Shown piece after piece: positions 1 to 10,695 of a stretch of 64,000 bases of DNA. The translations under genes were made by a program, and so were the position numbers. Below the pieces are notes generated by a model. It searched no databases. It was not told the DNA's origin and was given only the letters and a program-made list of their open reading frames with translations. Source of the DNA: Phocoena phocoena (lineage: Eukaryota > Chordata > Mammalia > Artiodactyla > Phocoenidae); NCBI RefSeq assembly GCF_963924675.1, contig NC_089224.1:63783464-63847463 (forward strand), given 5' to 3'. Within the stretch, counting starts at the first letter, position 1, and each line of letters begins with the position of its first letter.

Positions 1-74
1 GAACACAGATATTCTTTTATGTAGTGCAACAAACAAACTTTTAAACTTCAAGTTAAAGGCAATCCTACGTGAAT

Positions 75-200
75 CAATATCACAACTCACCCTGCCAGGC
101 CCTGGTGACGTGCACAGCACAATGCTGGCACTGAAGCAGACAAACAAACATAAGACTCTGGCCCTGCTTTGAAGAGCTTACTGTCTTCATAGAGACACTC
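75..200 (+). repeat. Possible old MIR/L2-type fragment
   Basis: The pattern of 'caggccctggtgacgtgcac ... gactctggccctgctttgaagagcttac' resembles the mammalian-wide repeat whose consensus reads 'gccaggcactgtgctaggtgctgg ... ccctgccctcatggagcttac'. It is strongly diverged and was recognised by eye only. Confidence 0.35.
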
Positions 201-1157
201 AAAATGTGCATATAAATCTGATTATATCAGTCCCCTTCTGAAAGCCCTAGAACGGTTTCCCACTGCACTCAGGATAGAAAGTCAAAACATGTAGCACATC
301 CCACTAAGTCTTTTAGTCTCATCTCATCCATCACTCTCTGCATGTTCACCCAGGCACATGGGGCAGGGGCAGGGAGGGCTTCTTCACTTCCTCAAATATA
401 CCAAGTTCATCCCGACCCCAGGCCCTTAGCATCTGCTGTTCCCTCTTCCTAGAACCTTCTTCCTCCCACTATTCCTCCTTCAAGTCTGTCACATAGTCAG
501 TGTATTAGAGTTATCCAGAGGAACAGAACCATGTAAGATTTATTACAGGAATTGGCTCTCAAGGTTACAGAGGCCAGAGTCCCATGAACTGCTGTCTGCT
601 GAGCTGGGGGAGCCAGAAAGGTGGTGTAATTCAGTCTGAGTCCTAGAGCCTCAGAGCCAAGGGCTGATAGCCTACGCCTGAGTCCAAAAGCTCGAGAACC
701 ACCATCACTCCTGTCCAAAAGCAGTAGATGGATGCCTGAGATCAAGCAGAGAAAAGTGTGAATTCACCCTTCCTCTACCTTTTTTTTTTTTTTTACATCT
801 TTATTGGAGTATAATTGCTTTACAATGGTGTGTTAGTTTCTGCTTTATAACAAAGTGAATCAGTTATACATATACATATGTCCCCATATCTCTTCCCTCT
901 TGCGTCTCCCTCCCTCCCACCCTCCCTATCCCACCCTTCTAGGTGGTCACAAACCACCTAGTTGATCTCCCTGTGCTATGCGGCTGCTTCCCACTAGCTA
1001 TCTACTTTACATTTGGTAGTGTATATATGTCCATGCCACTCTCTCACTTTGTCACAGCTCAACTTTCCCCCTCCCCGTATCCTCAAGTCCATTTTCTAGT
1101 AGGTCTGTGTCTTTATTCCTGTCTTACCCCTAGGTTCCTCATGACATTTTTTTTTCC

Positions 1158-1808
1158 TTAAATTCCATACATATGTGTTAGCATACAGTATTTGTCTTTC
1201 TCTTTCTGACTTATTTCACTCTGTATGACAGGCTCTAGGTCCATCCACCTCAGTACAAATAGCTCAATTTCGTTTCTTTTTATGGCTGAGTGATATTCCA
1301 TTGTATGTATGTGCCACATCTTCTTTATCCATTCATCCGATGATGGACACTTAGGTTGTTTCCATCTCCGGGCTATTGTAAATAGAGCTGCAATGAACAT
1401 TTTGGTACATGACTCTTTTTGAATTATGGTTTTCTCAGGGTATATGCCCAGTAGTGGAATTGCTGGGTCATATGGTAGTTCCATTTGTAGTTTTTTAAGG
1501 AACCTCCATACTGTTCTCCATAGTGGCTGTATCAATTTACATTCCCACCAACAGTGCAAGAGGGTTCCCTTTTCTCCACACCCTCTCCAGCATTTATTGT
1601 TTCTAGATTTTTTGATGATAGCCATTCTGACTGGTGTGAGATGATATCTCATTGTAGTTTTGATTTGCGTTTCTCTAATGATTAATGATGTTGAACATTC
1701 TTTCATGTGTTTGTTGGCAGTCTGTATATCTTCTTTAGAGAAATGTCTATTTAGGTCTTCTGCCCATTTTTGGATGGGGTTGTTTGTTTTTTTGTTATTG
1801 AGCTGCAT
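1158..1808 (-). pseudogene. L1 ORF2 C-terminal fragment
   Basis: 216 open codons from the last part of L1 ORF2, including the Cys-rich region ([20 protein letters not shown]) and the usual end (MLTHMYGI). The endonuclease and most of the reverse transcriptase are missing from this arm, so it cannot be an active protein. It belongs to the twin-primed insertion. Confidence 0.85.
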
Positions 1809-1852
1809 GAGCTGCTTGTAAATTTTGGAGATTAATCCTTTGTCAGTTGTTT

Positions 1853-2548
1853 AGCCAGACTCATCAAGAAAAAAGGGAGAAGACTCAAATCAATAGAATT
1901 AGAAATGAAAAAGGAGAAGTAACAACTGACACTGCAGAAATACAAAGCATCGTGAGAGATTACTATAGGCAACTCTATGCCAATAAAATGGACAACCTGG
2001 AAGAAATGGACAAATTCTTAGAAATGCACAACCTGCCAAGACTGAATCAGGAAGAAATAGAAAATATGAACAGACCAATCACAAGCACTGAAATTGAAAC
2101 TGTGATTAAAAATCGTCCAACAAACAAAAGCCCAGGACCGGGTGGCTTCACAGGCGAATTCTATCAAACATTTAGAGAAGAGCTAACACCTATCCTTCTC
2201 AAACTCTTCCAAAATACAGCAGAGGGAGGAACACTTCCAAACACATTCTACGAGGCCACCATCACCCTGATACCAAAACCAGACAAGGATGTCACAAAGA
2301 AAGAAAACTACAGGCCAATATTACTGATCAACATTGATGCAAAAATCCTCCACAAAATACTAGCAAACAGAATCCAACAGCACATTAAAAGGATCATACG
2401 CCATGATCAAGTGGGGTTTATTCCAGGAAGGCAAGGATTCTTCAGTATACGCAAATCAATCAACGTGATACACCATATTAACAAATTGAAGGAGAAAAAC
2501 CATATGGTCATCTCAATAGATGCAGAGAAAGCTCTCGACAAAATTTAA
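1853..2548 (+). pseudogene. L1 ORF2 reverse-transcriptase fragment, inverted arm
   Basis: Open L1 ORF2 sequence upstream of the catalytic FADD box (contains [15 protein letters not shown] and the [25 protein letters not shown] region). The frame stops at 2546-2548, within LDKI*, where the L1 frame should continue with QHPF. It is the inverted 5' piece of the same insertion, and is truncated and non-functional. Confidence 0.85.
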
Positions 2549-3100
2549 CACCCATTTATGATAAAAATCCTCCAGAAAGTAGGCATAGAGGGAACTTTCC
2601 TCAACATAATAAAGGCCATATATAACAAACCCACAGCCAACATCTTTCTCTGCCTTTTTGTTCTATTCATGACCTCAAGGGACTGGGATATGTCTATCCA
2701 CCTCCTGGAGGGCTCAGTTCACCAATTCAAATGTTAATCTCTTCCAGAAACACCCTCACAGACACACCCAGAAATACTGTTTTACCAACTACCTGGGCAT
2801 CCCTTAGCCCAGTTAAGTTGACACAGAAAAATTAACCATCACACTCAGAAAAGCCCTCCCCCAATTAATCAGGCTCTTTGCTATCCTATCTTGTTGGACC
2901 CTTTAATTTTCTTTCTGCGTAATAGTTAGCAGTTTGTAGTTTATGTATTTATATTTATTTCCAGATTTCTATCTATTTCCAGACTTCCTCCACTGGACTA
3001 TAAATTCCATGGCAGCTGAACTCTTTTGTTCCTTGCTAGCCCAAGCACCATGCCTGGTATACAGTGGGTATGCAATAAATACTTGTTGAGTGAATCAGTA

Positions 3101-4329
3101 ACTGAATAAGTACAAACCTTCGCTGGCAGCTCAAGACCAGTTAAGATGCTTGATACGGAATCATTCAGTGAAAGGGACAATTCAGCCACATTTTCTCAAC
3201 TTGTTACACATGATTTCTCTCAATTTCTTATTTTTCCTTTTGTATTCTTCAGAGACATAGAAACATGTGATCATCGGCTCCACTACTCAGCTGACACGTC
3301 TGATGCAGCTCTGAGCCTTCAGAATACCAGGGATTCTTGCCGGAAAGTCTTCCCTCTGCTGGCTAAACACTCCCTCCTAGCGCTGGTTCTGCTTTCTGCT
3401 TTTTAACGTGGGGAGAGTATGGTAAGAAGGTGGATTAAGTCAGGAGTTTCTGTAAATTTTCCAGAGGAAAAGCCATTTACAAATTGTAAGTGATGTTGAA
3501 CACTGGGACAAGACCAAAAACCACAGGTACATAGTCCTTTATATTCATCAGGTTATCATCCAGATATCTCGATGCACTTCATGAACAGTGTCCAGATTTA
3601 AGGATTCATCCCAAATTTCAGGAGGGTAGTAGTATTTTTGTCTTTATGCTTCAAGACAGAGATTACAAACCCCCATTTTCCAGAAGAAGAAATAGAAGTG
3701 GCATGCCCAAAGTGACATGCTAAGTTCTAAAGAGTATTAAAAAGCAGGCCGAGTGGTGGACGAGCATTGGACACCCAGGAAATTGTCAGGCATTCAGTTG
3801 CATTTATGATGTTCCTTTTCGGGAAAGAAGAAGTCATTTTGCTTTAATGGCCATAGTGGCAAGAGTCAGCACCCCATCAGAGCCCCCCAGGAGGGAACTG
3901 GTTTGGATGGCAAGGCTTCAGTAGGAAGAGCAACACTGCAGGTGTTGGAGCAGAGCAGTCTCTAACTGCCAGACCAGGTGCTTCCTTCCACCGTAGAAAA
4001 CTGGGGTGGGTCTCTTTTGTAATGCAGTAGCCTGACCACTGCCCACCCCAGTCTTCCACGAAATTATACGTATATCACACCAAACTCTTACACTCCTTCC
4101 TCTGTACTAAGTCATGAAGACAGCAAAGCCTAACATTCTTGAAGTCACCTCTAACCTAATCCAGGTCCTGGGGAAGAAAGGGGTAAGATACCAATACCAA
4201 CACAAAGGAAATGTCCCAGGAATCAGCAGGCCATGGGTAGGCATGAGGGCATGTAGAACTGAGGGTCCTGGGGTGATTGAGAAGAACTTGATGAAGGGAA
4301 GGGACTATTTAGAAGGATGTGGGACAAAC
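3101..4329. other. No gene; largely unrecognised DNA
   Basis: No supported coding sequence. A short patch near 3650-3720 (cattttccagaagaagaaat... cccaaagtgacatgctaag) is weakly MIR-like on the minus strand. Otherwise I recognise nothing. Confidence 0.4.
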
Positions 4330-5400
4330 AGTGCTGGGACAACTGGATAACCACGTGCAGAAGAATGAAGGCGGGCCCCTTCCTTACACCACACACCAAT
4401 ATTAACGCAAAATGAATCACAGACCTAAATGGAGAATGAAATGTAAGAGCTAAGACTATAAAACCCTGAGGAGAAAACCTCTGTGACCTTGCATTAGGCC
4501 AAACCTTCTTAGATACAACACCAAAAGCACAAGCAATAAAAGGAAAGATAAATATATTGGACTTCATCAAAATTAAAAACTTTTGTGCTGCAAACAATAC
4601 CATCAAGAACTTGAAAAGACAGCCCACAGGATGGGAGAAGATATTTGCAAATTGTATATCTGATAAGAGACCGGTACCCAGAATACATGAAGAGCTCTTA
4701 CAACTCAATAATAAAAAGATGACATAATTTTAATATAAACAAAGGCATATACCCAGAGAAAACCATAATTCAAAAAGACACATGCACCCCAGTGTTCATT
4801 ACAGCACTATTTACAATAGCCAGGTCATGGAAACAACTTAAATGCCCATCAACAGATGAATGGATAAAGAAGATGTGGTGCATATATAGAATGGAATATT
4901 ACTCGGCCATAAAAAGGAACGAAATTGGGTCATTTGTAGAAACGTGGATGGACCTAGGGACTGTCATATGGCGTGAAGTAAGTCAGAAAGAGAAAAACAA
5001 ATATCATATATTAATGCATATATGTGGAATCTAGAAAAATGGTACAGATGAACCAGTTTGCAAGGCAGAAATAGAGACACAGATGTAGAGAACAAATGTG
5101 TGGACACCAAGGGGGGAGAGCAGTGGGGGGTGGGGTGGGATGAATTGGGAGATTGGGATTGACATGTATACACTAATATGTATAAAATAGATAACTAATA
5201 AGAACCTGCTGTATAAAAAAATAAAATAAAATTCAAAATAAATAAATAAACAAAGGCTCTGAGTGGTCATTTCTTCAAAGGAGATATACAAATGACCAAA
5301 AAGCACATGAAAAGATGCTCAGTGTGATTAGCCATTAAATAAATGAAAATCAAAGTCACAATAAAATACCACTTCACATCCACTATGATGGCTATAATTT
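4330..5400 (+). mobile_element. Old L1M fragment, split by a younger L1
   Basis: 4330-4746 and 5258-about 5400 together read as degraded L1 ORF2 C-terminal sequence (for example attggacttcatcaaaattaaaaactttt..., then ggtcatttcttcaaaggagatatacaaatgacc). It is interrupted by a young L1 3' end at 4747-5245. Many stops are present. Confidence 0.75.
4747..5245 (+). mobile_element. 5'-truncated L1 3' end
   Basis: Begins inside ORF2 and runs through the last ~80 ORF2 codons (4792-5034, ending HICGI), the 3' UTR and an (ATAAA)-rich tail. A perfect 12-bp target duplication, ataaacaaaggc, lies at 4735-4746 and 5246-5257. Its 3' UTR differs from those of the two long L1s in this window, so it belongs to a different subfamily. 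Confidence 0.85.
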
Positions 5401-5850
5401 AAAAAATAATAATGGAAAGGAAATGGAGACTTCTGGAGCCAAGTTCCCAGAAGGAAGAGAGGCATGGAGAAGTGAGCCTGACATTCAGCTCCACTTCTCC
5501 CCTCAGGCATTTTCCAGTACATAATTGGTGACCAAGAGGCTGAGAAGCTAAACAGGGTTTCTGGAGCTGGGGAGACAAAACTGGGGTTTCGGAGGAGAGG
5601 CCCTGTGAAACACCCCAGCTTTTGTTAGGACCCCTGAAAGCATCTACTCTAGGATTAAGGACAATGGGAATAAGCCAGCTCTCACACATACAGAAATGGA
5701 GCTTCTAATTAGCTCAAGTCCAGATTGGATATCGTAATGCACCCCTAGCCCATCTGTCTGACAGAAAAAGATCACATGATCGTTGTAGTTAAAAAACAAA
5801 CGGACAAACAAAAAACAGAAGAATCAACAGATAAACTATTAGAATTAATA
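5401..5850. other. No gene; unassigned DNA between L1 pieces
   Basis: No repeat motif or gene was recognised with confidence. It may be unique DNA between two old L1 insertions. Confidence 0.35.
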
Positions 5851-7780
5851 GGTGAATTTAGTTAGCCAGGTACATGGATAAAAGACCAAGGTACAAAAGC
5901 CAATTGTATTTCTATATATCACTTAGAAAAAAATTTTTCATGAAATATTTATTACTTGACCATTTGTAATAGCATCACAATATCAAATGTCTGGGAATAA
6001 ATCCATCAAAATATATGTGAGACCTTTATACAGAAAACTACAAAATACTACTGAGCGTAACTAGAAAAGACTTAAATAAATGGAGGGATACATCCTGAGT
6101 GGGAAGACTCAAGGTTGTAAAGATATCAATTCCCCCCAACATGATCTATAGATTCAATTTATTCCCAATCAAAACCCCAACAGGCTTTTTTTTCCCCCTG
6201 AAGAAGTTGACAATCTAAAGCTAAAATTTATATGGAAATACAAATGACCATGAAAAAGCAATAAAATCTTGAAGAATAAAACTAAAGGAATTCTATGGCA
6301 AGATATCAAGACTGTAAAGCTATAGTAATTAAGACAATGTAATACTGACAAAGGGATAAACAGATTGACCAAAGGACCTAAAAGTAGTCCAGAAACAAAC
6401 GTTCACACAGTCACGTGATTCGTGGTCGAATGGTAATGCAAGGAAGAAGACAGCCTTTTCAGGCTTCCCTGGTGGCACAGTGGCTGAGAGTCCGCCTGCC
6501 GATGCAGAAGACGCGGGTTCGTGCCCCGGTTTGGGAAGATCCCACATGCCATGGAGCGGCTGGGCCCGTGAGCCATGGCCACTGAGCCTGCGCGTCCGGA
6601 GTCTGTGCTCCGCAACGGGAGGGGCCCCAACAGTGAGAGGCCTGCGTACAGCAAAAACAAGAAAAAAAGAAAAGACAGCCTTTTCAATAAGTGGTGCTGG
6701 GTCAACTGGAAACCTATATGAAGAAACAAAATGAATCTTGACCCCTACCTCATCCCATACACAAAAATCAGTTCCAGATGAATTGTAAATGTAAAACAAT
6801 AAAGCTCCTAGATGAAAACATAGAATACCTACATCACCTTAGACTTCACTAAAATTAAAAACTTCTGTTATATAGTACATCCAATAATAGACTTGAATTC
6901 ACAACATATAAAAACTTCTACAAATCAGTAAGGAAAACGACAGATAATCCAATTGTAATGGAAAAAACTGTGAATAGGCACTACATAAAAAGGAATATCC
7001 AGATGGTTAATAAACATGTGAAAAAGTGCTCAGCATCATTAGTTGTCAGCAAAATGCACATAAAATTGCAGTGAGATAATCGCTGAACACCCAACAGAAT
7101 GGCTAAAATTAGAAAGACTGACAGTACCAACTGTTGGCAAGTATACGGAACATCTGCAAGTTCCATGCACTGCTGGTGGAACTATAAATTGCTACAACTC
7201 CTTTGGATAACTGTTTGGCAGCATCTGCTTAAACTGAACATATGTATACTCTGCCTGAGCAACTCCACTTCTAGGAATATATGTAACAGATAAATGCACA
7301 TATGTTCACCAAAAGACATATGTAAGAATGTTCACAGAAGCCCTGTTCCTAGTAGCCAAAATCCAGAAATAGCTCAAAGTCCATTAACCATAGAATAGAG
7401 AAACTAGGGTATATTCATACAATAGAATACTACGTAAAATAAACTAACAACATGGATGAACGTCACAGAGTCTAACATTGAGTGAGCCAGTCACAAAAGA
7501 GAGCACACTGTTATGGTTCCATCTTTATAAAGTTCAAAAAAGGCAAAACGAAGCTAGTGTTAGAAGTCAGACTTGGAGTTACCTTTGCTGGGGGAGCTGA
7601 TGATCGTACGGACAAAAAATGTTTTAGGTCTTGATCCAAGTGCTGACAATGAGTGTGTTCATCTTGTGAAAATTCATTTTGCTATACAGGGATCTGTGCT
7701 CTTTTCTGTAGAGATGTTATACTCAAAATCTATTTTTAACTTATTGTTGCTAGATTTTACTAGTTTTGTCTGTGTTTACT
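5851..7780 (+). mobile_element. Old L1M, interrupted by a CHR SINE
   Basis: Degraded L1 ORF2 reading (gccaattgtatttctatatatcact..., ctgcctgagcaactccacttctaggaatatatg, ggatgaacgtcacagagtct) from about 5850 to at least 7560, with the 3' portion fading by about 7780. Interrupted by a SINE at 6462-6671. Confidence 0.7.
6462..6671 (+). mobile_element. Short CHR SINE (CHR-2-like)
   Basis: tRNA-derived SINE with start gcttccctggtggcacagtgg, B-box-like ggttcgtgccc, and an A-rich tail. A perfect 15-bp target duplication, aagacagccttttca, lies at 6447-6461 and 6672-6686. Inserted in an old L1M. Confidence 0.95.
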
Positions 7781-9738
7781 TTGTATAAGAACTATGAGGA
7801 ACGGAGACCTTCAAGATGGCAGAGGAGTTAGACGTGGAGATCACCTTCCTCCCCACAAATACATCAGAAATACATCGACGTGTGGAACAACTGCTACAGA
7901 ACACTTACTGAACGCTGGCAGAAGACCTCAGACCTCCCAAAAGGCAAGAAACTCCCCACGTACCTGGGTAGGGCAAAAGAATAAAGAATAAACAGAGACA
8001 AAAGAATACAGACAGGACCTGCACCAGTGGGAGGGAGCTGTGAAGGAGGAAGTTTCCACACACTAGGAAGCCCCTTCGCGGGTGGAGACTGCGGGTGGCG
8101 GGGCGGGGAAGCTTCGGGGCCGCGGAGGAGAGCGCAGCAACACGGGTGCGGAGGACAAAGCAGGGAGATTCCCGCACAGAGGATCAGGGCCGACCGGCAC
8201 TCACCAGCCCGAGAGGCTTGTCTGCTCACCCGCCGGGACGGGCGGGGCTGGGAGCTGAGGCTCGGGCTTCGGAGATCGGATCCCAGGGAGGGGTTGGCGG
8301 CGTGAACACAGCCTGCAGGGGGCTAGTGCGCCACGGATAGCCGGGAGGGAGTCCGGGAAAAAGTCCGGAGCTGCCGAAGAGGCAAGAGGCTTTTTCTTGC
8401 CTCTTTGTTTCCTGGTGCGCGAGAAGAGGTGATTAACAGTGCCGCTTAAAGGAGCTCCAGAGATGGGCGCGAGCCGCGGCTATTAGCGTGGACCCCAGAA
8501 ATGGGCATGGGACGCTAAGGCTGCTGCTGCCGCCTCCAAGAAGCCTGTGTGCGAGCACAGGTCACTATCCACGCCCCCTTCCAGAGAGCCTGTGCAGCCT
8601 GCCACTGCCAGGGTCCCGGGATCCAGGGACAACTCCCCCAGGAGAACGCATGGCGCGCCTCAGGCTGGTGCAACGTCATGCCAGCCTCTGCCGCCGCAGG
8701 CTCGGCCCACATCCGTACCCCTCCCTCCCCGCGGCCTGAGTGAGCCGGAGCCCCCGAATCAGCAGCTCCGTTAACCCCGTCCTGTCTGAGCCAAGAACAG
8801 ATGCCCTCAGGCGACCTACACGCAGAGGCGGGTCCAAATCCAAAGCTGAGCCCCTGGGAGCTGAGCGAACTAATAAGAGAAAGGGAAATCTCTCCCAGCA
8901 GCCTCAGGAGCAGTGGATTAAATCTCCACAATCAACTTGATGTACCCTGCATCTGTGGAATACCTGAATAGACAACGAATCATCCCAAATTGAGGAGGTG
9001 GACTTTGGGAGCAACTGTAGACTTGGGGTTTGCTGTATGCTACTGACCAGTTTCTGATTTTTATGTTTATCTTAGTTTAGTTTTTAACGCTTATTATCAT
9101 TGGTGGATTTGTTTATTGGTTTGGTTGCTCTCTTTTTTTTTCTTTTTTATTACTTTAAAAAAATTTTATTTTAATACATTTTTTAATTTTAATAACTTTA
9201 TTTATTTTAATTAATTAATTTTTTCTCTTTTTTTTCTCCCTTTTCTTCTGAGCCGTGTGGCAGATAGGGTCTTGGTGCTCTGGCTGGGTGTCAGGCCTGT
9301 GCCTCTGAGATGGGAGAGCCAAGTTCAGGACATTGGTCCACCAGAAACCTCCCGGCTCCATGTAATATCAAAAGGCGAAAGCTCTCCCAGAGATCTCCAT
9401 CTCAGTGCTAAGACCCAGCTCCACACAACAGCCAGCAAGCTACAGTGCTGGACACCACAAGCCAACTAACTAGCAAGACAAGAACACAACCCACCCATCA
9501 GCAGAGAGGCTGCCTAAAATCATAATAAGGTCAAACACACCACCGGACGCAGTCCTGCCCACCAGAAAGACAAGATCCACCCTCATCCACCAGAACACAG
9601 GCACCAGACCCCTCCACTAAAAAGCCTACACAACCCATTGAACCAACCTTACCCACTGGAGGCAGACATCAAAAACAACAGTAACTTCGAACCTGCAGCC
9701 TGCAAAAAGGAGACCCCAAACATAGTATGCTAAGCAAA

Positions 9739-10695
9739 ATGAGAAGACAGAGAAACACACAGCAGATGAAGGAGCAAGGTAAAAACCCACCAGACCTAAC
9801 AAATGAAGAGGAAATAGGCAGTCTACCTGAAAAAGAATTCAGAGTAATGACAGTAAAGCTGATCCAAAATCTTGGAAATAGATAGGAGAAAATACAAGAA
9901 ATGTTTAACAAGGACCTAGAAGAACTAAAGAGGAAACAAACAATGATGAACAACACAATAAATGAAATTAAAAACACTCTAGAAGGAATCAATAGCAGAA
10001 TAACTGAGGCAGAAGAACGGATAAATGACCTGGAAGATAAAATAGTGGAAATAACTACTGCAGAGCAGAATAAAGAAAAAAGAATGAAAAGAACTGAGGA
10101 CAGTCTCAGAGACCTCTGGGACAACATTAAATGCACCAACATTCAAATTATAGGCGTCCCAGAAGAAGAAGAGAAAAAGAAAGGGACTGAGAAAATATTT
10201 GAAGAGATTATAGTTGAAAACTTCCCTAATATGGGAAAGGAATAAGTCAATCAAGTTCAGGAAATGCAGAGAGTCCCATACAGGATAAATCCAAGGAGAA
10301 ACATGCCAAGACACATATTAATCAAACTATCAAAAATTAAATACAAAGAAAGAATATTAAAAGCAGCAAGGGAAAAACAACAAATAACATACAAGGGAAT
10401 CCCCATAAGGTTAACAGCTGATCTTTCAGCAGAAACTCTGCAAGCCATAAGGGAGTGGCAGGACATATTTAAAGTGATGAAAGGGAAAAACCTACAACCA
10501 AGAATACTCTACCCAGCAAGTATTTCATTCAGATTCGACAGAGAAATAAGAACCTTTACAGACAAGCAAAAGCTAAGAGAATTCACCACCACCAAACCAG
10601 CTACAACAAATACTAAAGGAACTTCTCTAGGCAGGAAACACAAGAGAAGGAAAAGACCTACAATAACAAACCCAAAACAATTAAGAAAATGGTAA
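9739..10695 (+). pseudogene. L1 ORF1 (RNA-binding protein), two stops
   Basis: A single frame of 318 codons from ATG (MRRQRNTQQMKEQ) to TAA, interrupted by TAG at 9883-9885 and TAA at 10243-10245. An N-terminal coiled-coil region is visible (heptad-like EELKRKQTMMNNTINEIKN... ITEAEERINDLEDKI), then the RRM-like part (NIQIIGVPEEEE) and the C-terminal domain (RNMPRHILIKLS... REKQQITYKGIPIRLTADLS). The family normally forms trimers that coat L1 RNA. With two nonsense codons this copy is dead. Confidence 0.88.

Larger units (their letters stand above)
780..2644 (-). mobile_element. Young L1 insertion with 5' inversion (twin priming)
   Basis: The left arm, 780-1852, is minus-strand L1: a T tract (A-tail complement) at 780-794, then the 3' UTR and the ORF2 C-terminal 216 codons (1808-1158). 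The right arm, 1853-2644, is plus-strand ORF2 reverse-transcriptase sequence. Compared with the plus-strand L1 at 7.8-15 kb, the right arm corresponds to about 11821-12609 and the left arm to about 13790 to the 3' end, so about 1.2 kb is missing at the inversion point. The flanks ttcctctacc (770-779) and tttctctgcc (2645-2654) are a target duplication with two mismatches. Confidence 0.85.
501..2843. mobile_element. LTR-like element (TG...CA), split by an L1
   Basis: The left half, 501-779, begins tgtattagagttatccagag; the right half, about 2645-2843, ends in ttaaccatcaca. The two ends and the interior match a common mammalian LTR-like repeat that I cannot name with confidence (MaLR/ERVL type suspected). 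Flanking pentamers gtcag (496-500) and ctcag (2844-2848) match at 4 of 5 bases, as expected for an old 5-bp target duplication. No coding sequence of its own is present. Confidence 0.5.
215..3100 (+). repeat. L2 LINE 3' part, split by a nested insertion
   Basis: Positions 215-500 match the typical L2 3' region (cccttctgaaagccctagaacggtttcccactgc... then a 'gcatctgctgttccctcttcctagaa' type motif). The element resumes at about 2849, ending in 'gactataaattccatggcagctg ... catgcctggtatacagtgggtatgcaataaatacttgttgagtgaat' around 2995-3093. The 2.3 kb between the halves is an LTR-like element that itself contains an L1. Confidence 0.6.

Noticed and set aside
1158..1808. 216-codon open frame as a host gene
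   Set aside because: Clear L1 ORF2 C-terminus within a twin-primed insertion.
6480..6734. Open frames such as MAESPPADAEDAGSCPG... recurring at many sites
   Set aside because: They are translations of the CHR SINE body, not genes.
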